Below, one piece after another: positions 60,368 to 64,000 of a DNA stretch of 64,000 bases. How positions within the stretch are numbered: position 1 is the stretch's first letter; the number at the start of each line of letters is the position of its first letter. The notes under the pieces were generated by a model. It was given only the letters and a program-made list of their open reading frames with translations. It searched no databases and had not been told where the DNA came from. Source of the stretch: Confluentibacter lentus (lineage in GTDB: Bacteria; Bacteroidota; Bacteroidia; Flavobacteriales; Flavobacteriaceae); contig NZ_NIHE01000003.1 of assembly GCF_002806995.1 (NCBI RefSeq), positions 62,001 through 126,000 on the forward strand, written 5' to 3'. A program made the position numbers and the translations under genes.

Positions 60368-62395
60368 TTAGCTATTGAATAGTTTATCAAAAAAAGCACT
60401 ATGTCTATTTTGCGCGATGTCTAATAATTTTCGAAATGTCATCACTTCAATATGCATATTTAATTCAGGCTGTATTTTATAGTAAGTTCCAAAAGGAGTT
60501 TTTTTCCATCCTTTCCCTTCGTTAAATTTTACTAAATGAGGTGGAATAACATCCAGAATAATAAATCCAAACTTTGGTGTATTCTCAGTTATTATTACAT
60601 GGTTCCCTTTATAATTTTTTTTGTCTTGTTTATAAAGAAATTCATCAAAATAGGGTTCTACCAAATCTGAAAACTGCCATCTGTAATCTCCCTTATTTTT
60701 CTGATGTGCTATTTCTCCAGGACGCTTGAACTCAAAAATCACCATCGAATTAATTTCTCCAGAACTTCTATTTCCAAAACTAATAGGATTGTCAAACATA
60801 TCTGGATTATTTATTAGAATTAAGTCAGGTTCTTTACTGCTTTTCTTTTGAGAAAAAGAAATAATTGATTTATCTGAAGCGATGAACTTATAATTAATAA
60901 ATCTTTCATCCAATAACCAAAGATTATGACTCTCATATGAGGTTTCAGTATTGGTTAAACCCATTGGGAAAATTATATTATGAACATCTTCTTCCAATTT
61001 ATATTTACCTTCTTCATCTGCATCTAAAAACTTTTCGAATAATTGAATTATTGCTTTACGTCTAGTCATATAATCCGCTAAACTATCAACATCATATGCA
61101 GTTTTCTCTCTTATATCATCTTTAATTTTTTGAATTGATTCTTCACTGATTTGCTTTTCAGAAATAAATTTTTCAATATGATTTTCAACTTTTTTTCTTG
61201 CAGAATATGAAATCTTATATAAATGCTCTTCTAGTTTATCTTCCGAAAGATTAGGAGGAATCGAATCTAGTATCGCGGGATTTTTCAAAAAGCTTCTATA
61301 TCTAGGAGCATTTTCTATGATGTAATTTTCAATTTGTTTTTGGCTTTTTATTTTAGAATCTTTTACAAATTGATGATATTCATCTTCTAAAACTTCAGTT
61401 AATTTTTCCTCTATATCTTGGAATGTAACGAGTTCTGAGTTATTAAAAAGTATATTTTCGTTTTCTTTTGGAATGTTAAACCCATTTCTAGTACTAAAAG
61501 CTTTTTGATTTAAATATTCAGATACTACATAGATATCTAAAAAATATAAATTACCGTTTTTCGAAATAGGATAATTAAAAAAACTATTAAAGTTTTTAAT
61601 ATTTCTTGGATTACCTACTACCCGAGAATTTGCACAATAGTAAACGTAATTGTTCTTTCTATTTCCTTCTTTAAGTGTTTTAGTAATATAAATTTTAAAT
61701 GAATTTCCTTTTACTTCAAAAATTCGTTCTTTCTCTTTTGAGACTCTCTCAAATAGGTCGTTTATATATTCAACTTCTTTATTTTCTTCTTCATAAATCA
61801 CTATACTAGGTAAAGAATTGTTGAGATAATAAATCAAGCAATGTTGCATTATTTTTTCTGAAATCTGCACCAATGATAAAGCTGATTTCTCCTTGATGAT
61901 TTCATTAAAACAATTACGTAACTCAACAGTAGTTTTAAATTCTTCTTTATCTGAAATTTTAAATTCTACAGGTTTTAGTTCTTCGCTTGAATTAAACTGA
62001 AACTCTCTATACTGCCATTGGCCATTCTCGAAATAGTTACTTCTTACTTTTAAATTTTCAAAAGCAGCAAGAACTGTGAAACGCCCAATTCCTTTGCAAC
62101 CATATTCTTTATTTATTTTAGAAAATGGTGTTTCAAAAGATTTATAATTATTTGAATTGAACCCGATACCATTATCTGTAATAATAATGCTATCTATGGT
62201 TTTTAAATTATCAAAATTTGTTTGTTTTGGATAGTTGCCTCTAATGATTTTTACCTGAATTATTTTTTCTTCATTTGGTATGTCTGATTGTTGTAAACTT
62301 ATAATTGAATTTACAACAGACTCCATCATAGGCAATAGAACATCATCAGCTGTTAAATCAACAGTTTCAACAATATTTTCGACAGGAACGATCAT
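60368..62395 (-). CDS. GHKL ATPase with C-terminal PD-(D/E)xK-like motif
   Basis: A 675-residue protein. The N-terminal domain is a GHKL (Hsp90/MutL-type) ATPase: N box E25...N29 (MMESVVNS), TDNGIGF at 73-79 and the ATP lid GCKGIGRF at 99-106. A helical middle (about 330-480) follows. The C-terminal part has HNLWLLDERF (490-499), EPDLILIN (D524) and FEFKRP (E555-x-K557), the arrangement of a PD-(D/E)xK nuclease. No signal peptide. It is not a known housekeeping gene. A phage-defence ATPase-nuclease is the best guess, by analogy with similar stand-alone proteins in defence islands. Confidence 0.72.
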   Translation of the reverse strand: MIVPVENIVETVDLTADDVLLPMMESVVNSIISLQQSDIPNEEKIIQVKIIRGNYPKQTNFDNLKTIDSIIITDNGIGFNSNNYKSFETPFSKINKEYGCKGIGRFTVLAAFENLKVRSNYFENGQWQYREFQFNSSEELKPVEFKISDKEEFKTTVELRNCFNEIIKEKSALSLVQISEKIMQHCLIYYLNNSLPSIVIYEEENKEVEYINDLFERVSKEKERIFEVKGNSFKIYITKTLKEGNRKNNYVYYCANSRVVGNPRNIKNFNSFFNYPISKNGNLYFLDIYVVSEYLNQKAFSTRNGFNIPKENENILFNNSELVTFQDIEEKLTEVLEDEYHQFVKDSKIKSQKQIENYIIENAPRYRSFLKNPAILDSIPPNLSEDKLEEHLYKISYSARKKVENHIEKFISEKQISEESIQKIKDDIREKTAYDVDSLADYMTRRKAIIQLFEKFLDADEEGKYKLEEDVHNIIFPMGLTNTETSYESHNLWLLDERFINYKFIASDKSIISFSQKKSSKEPDLILINNPDMFDNPISFGNRSSGEINSMVIFEFKRPGEIAHQKNKGDYRWQFSDLVEPYFDEFLYKQDKKNYKGNHVIITENTPKFGFIILDVIPPHLVKFNEGKGWKKTPFGTYYKIQPELNMHIEVMTFRKLLDIAQNRHSAFFDKLFNS

Positions 62396-62501
62396 TAATT
62401 TATAGTTGGTTTAATATATTTAAAAAAAAATTTAGTAACGATAACGAATGTAGTTTATTTAAAGTAAAAAACCAATATGTAGTATAATAGTTATAAAATC
62501 A

Positions 62502-63815
62502 CTATCCCAAACTCAACAAAGTCCGCTTTATAGAGTCCCTTAATTTAGCATTCACGTTTACTTCATCGGCATAATCATTCCAACGCTGCACGGTATTTTG
62601 TATTTGCGAGATGATGTGTTCGGGCTTTTTTATGTTCATGGCTTTGGCAAAGCTTATTAAATCGTGTTTTTCAAAATCTTTGCGTTTTCCGTTTAGGCTT
62701 AAGGCGTGTTGGCTTACCCACATACTTTCTGGCCTGTAGGCGTGGCAAACATCGTAGGCGGGTGCGAGTTCCCAATCGCCACCTTCTTTAAGTCTAAATG
62801 CCGTGTTTTTGGTGTGGTCGTCACAATTTTTGGCTATTACATTAAATACCATTCTACGGTACATTTGTTCTGCCTGTGGGTAGGGCAAACGCAGTAACCG
62901 CATGGTTTGGAATAACTGCTCGTAACTGTAACTGTTCACGTTATTAAAATCATAATGCTGCATGGCGCAAAACGTTTGTATGTGGTGTTTTACAGAGCCA
63001 TCTTCTCTGTCAAACCGTTTGGTCATAAAATGCGCCCTGCCGTTTTCTTCCAGTAATTCAGAGGGCATCATATCAATGCCACACGCTGTTGCCATGTTGT
63101 AATATGCCATTTCAACCCTGCCATAGCCTTTGCTTTCCCCAAATTGGGCATCGCTCACGCCATCCAATTTTATCATATAATGTTCAAAACCTTTGGGTGA
63201 ATTTGTTTGCCCAGAGCGTACTTGCCCCGTTTTTTTATTATAGGCAATAATGGCCTTGGGTCTGGCACCACCGGCAGAGGCTCCTATTTTTAAAATCTCC
63301 ATCATGGCTTGGTGTTCGTCTTTGCTCATATTGGCATCAAAGGTTTCCCTTTTGTCCAACATGCGCTGAGCGATACTTACCAAACTATTAATTTCTACAT
63401 CAAAGGTATTCTTGCTGGGCTTGAGTTGGGTGGGTTCAAACTCCAAGGCGCCCATACCTCGTGTGCCTATAAAACAGAGTTGCTCTATGGGGTTCATGCT
63501 GTTTTCTGGTCGCCCGTTTTGTGCCAACCACGTGTTTATTAATTGGTTTCCGTATTTATCGGGCAATACATCGGCCAACAAACCGGGCAAGCCTTTAAAG
63601 GTGTTGAATTCGCTATTTTTTGAAGGACGAAGTTCTGGAAATGAAAATATAGTTTGATTGGATTGAATGGGCATTTTAATGGGCGCCAAATCTATTTGCA
63701 GGTTTTTGAACTTTGGTTCGTACTCAAAACTGGCAAGACCTTGACTTTCGTCCCATGCCACGGCACCAACTACATGTCCCCAAATTTTCACGAAGGCTGT
63801 TTTTACGGTTACCAT
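62502..63815 (-). CDS. hipA: HipA-family toxin kinase
   Basis: A 437-residue HipA-family serine/threonine kinase toxin. Seen are the glycine-rich phosphate loop with GGARPK (near residue 190), the catalytic loop NCDDHTKN and a DFG-like LAPAYDV. It is full length, unlike the split HipA halves common in Bacteroidota. E. coli HipA phosphorylates glutamyl-tRNA synthetase and causes persistence; targets of this branch vary. Its ATG overlaps the antitoxin stop by 7 nt. Confidence 0.92.
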   Translation of the reverse strand: MVTVKTAFVKIWGHVVGAVAWDESQGLASFEYEPKFKNLQIDLAPIKMPIQSNQTIFSFPELRPSKNSEFNTFKGLPGLLADVLPDKYGNQLINTWLAQNGRPENSMNPIEQLCFIGTRGMGALEFEPTQLKPSKNTFDVEINSLVSIAQRMLDKRETFDANMSKDEHQAMMEILKIGASAGGARPKAIIAYNKKTGQVRSGQTNSPKGFEHYMIKLDGVSDAQFGESKGYGRVEMAYYNMATACGIDMMPSELLEENGRAHFMTKRFDREDGSVKHHIQTFCAMQHYDFNNVNSYSYEQLFQTMRLLRLPYPQAEQMYRRMVFNVIAKNCDDHTKNTAFRLKEGGDWELAPAYDVCHAYRPESMWVSQHALSLNGKRKDFEKHDLISFAKAMNIKKPEHIISQIQNTVQRWNDYADEVNVNAKLRDSIKRTLLSLG

Positions 63816-64000
63816 TCGCTTGTATTTTGGTTATCGGCATTGGTATTTGAACGGGCTCTTTGTCTTTTTTGTTTTTCTAGTTTAGCGAGTTCTAACGGAC
63901 TTATTTGTGTTTGGATTTTAAACACCTCAAAAACGTTTAGCAAGTCAAGTGCCCTTAAAATTTGCACCAATGAAATTAATGAAATAGGTTCGCCGTTTTC
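63809..64000 (-). CDS. hipB: HipB-like XRE antitoxin (partial, 5' end outside window)
   Basis: Only the last 63 codons are in the window. They begin ENGEPISLISLVQILRALDL, the end of a Cro/C1-type HTH domain, and close with a charged tail (LEKQKRQRARSNTNADNQ). Position directly before hipA, with a 7-nt overlap, supports a HipB-type antitoxin that binds DNA and neutralises HipA. Confidence 0.85.
   Translation of the reverse strand, partial: ENGEPISLISLVQILRALDLLNVFEVFKIQTQISPLELAKLEKQKRQRARSNTNADNQNTSEW

Overview
The window looks like a chromosomal segment of a marine or soil flavobacterium (Bacteroidota, family Flavobacteriaceae). It is AT-rich, and its promoters fit the Bacteroidota pattern (TTTG, about 20 nt, TAnnTTTG). 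It carries gliding genes (gldF, gldG), a bacillithiol deacetylase (bshB1), ATP-dependent PEP carboxykinase, a fused CcsB/CcsA cytochrome c assembly protein and many DUF families typical of this group. I cannot name a species.

Layout. 1-6.5 kb: a minus-strand light/photolyase operon (TetR regulator, ABC1 kinase, flavin reductase, SDR/DUF2867 protein, a DUF2256 zinc ribbon missed by size filters, DASH cryptochrome, FeS-type photolyase cut by the window edge). 6.6-9.4 kb: esterase, DUF1003 and DUF2911 proteins. 9.4-14.8 kb: a PIG-L deacetylase, a 31-residue membrane peptide, an SSS symporter and a Gfo/Idh oxidoreductase in one operon. 14.9-19.5 kb: CorA, MscS, Maf, UbiA-family prenyltransferase, KdsC-like phosphatase and a DUF2520 protein. 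19.5-23.3 kb: truncated haemoglobin and CcsBA. 23.3-27.6 kb: a run of poorly known, mostly exported small proteins and a Sel1-repeat protein. 27.8-30.3 kb: a TPR-LytS/LytTR two-component pair. 30.3-36.2 kb: HAD phosphatase, MATE pump, TMEM175-like channel, pckA, bshB1 and tRNA-His. 36.2-40.2 kb: a chlorite-dismutase-like haem protein, two tandem M28 lipoproteases and a DUF3108 protein. 40.3-51.9 kb: universal stress protein, cytochrome c lipoprotein, thioredoxin, cytochrome bd oxidase, a decayed locus and a TolC/HlyD/RND efflux operon. 52-60.3 kb: dnaN, gldG, gldF, SAM hydrolase, phoH, a porin-like protein and purC. 60.4-64 kb: an accessory patch with a GHKL-ATPase/nuclease-like protein and a HipBA toxin-antitoxin pair.

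The most notable signal is in 40.3-45.2 kb. Five promoters carry a near-palindrome of the CRP/FNR type (TRAY-N4-RTYA). Each is centred 33 nt (one at 32 nt) upstream of the centre of a -7 box, the spacing expected for an activator at about -41. They stand before the stress protein/cytochrome c operon, cydAB, the efflux operon, a broken sulfide:quinone-oxidoreductase-like gene of which only the first 39 codons remain, and an orphan promoter-terminator unit without a gene. This suggests one FNR/CRP-family regulon for low-oxygen or reactive-sulfur stress, with one or two member genes deleted and their promoters left in place. The second candidate novelty is the GHKL ATPase with a C-terminal PD-(D/E)xK-like motif next to HipBA, a possible stand-alone defence gene. 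Several families of dispersed intergenic repeats are also present.
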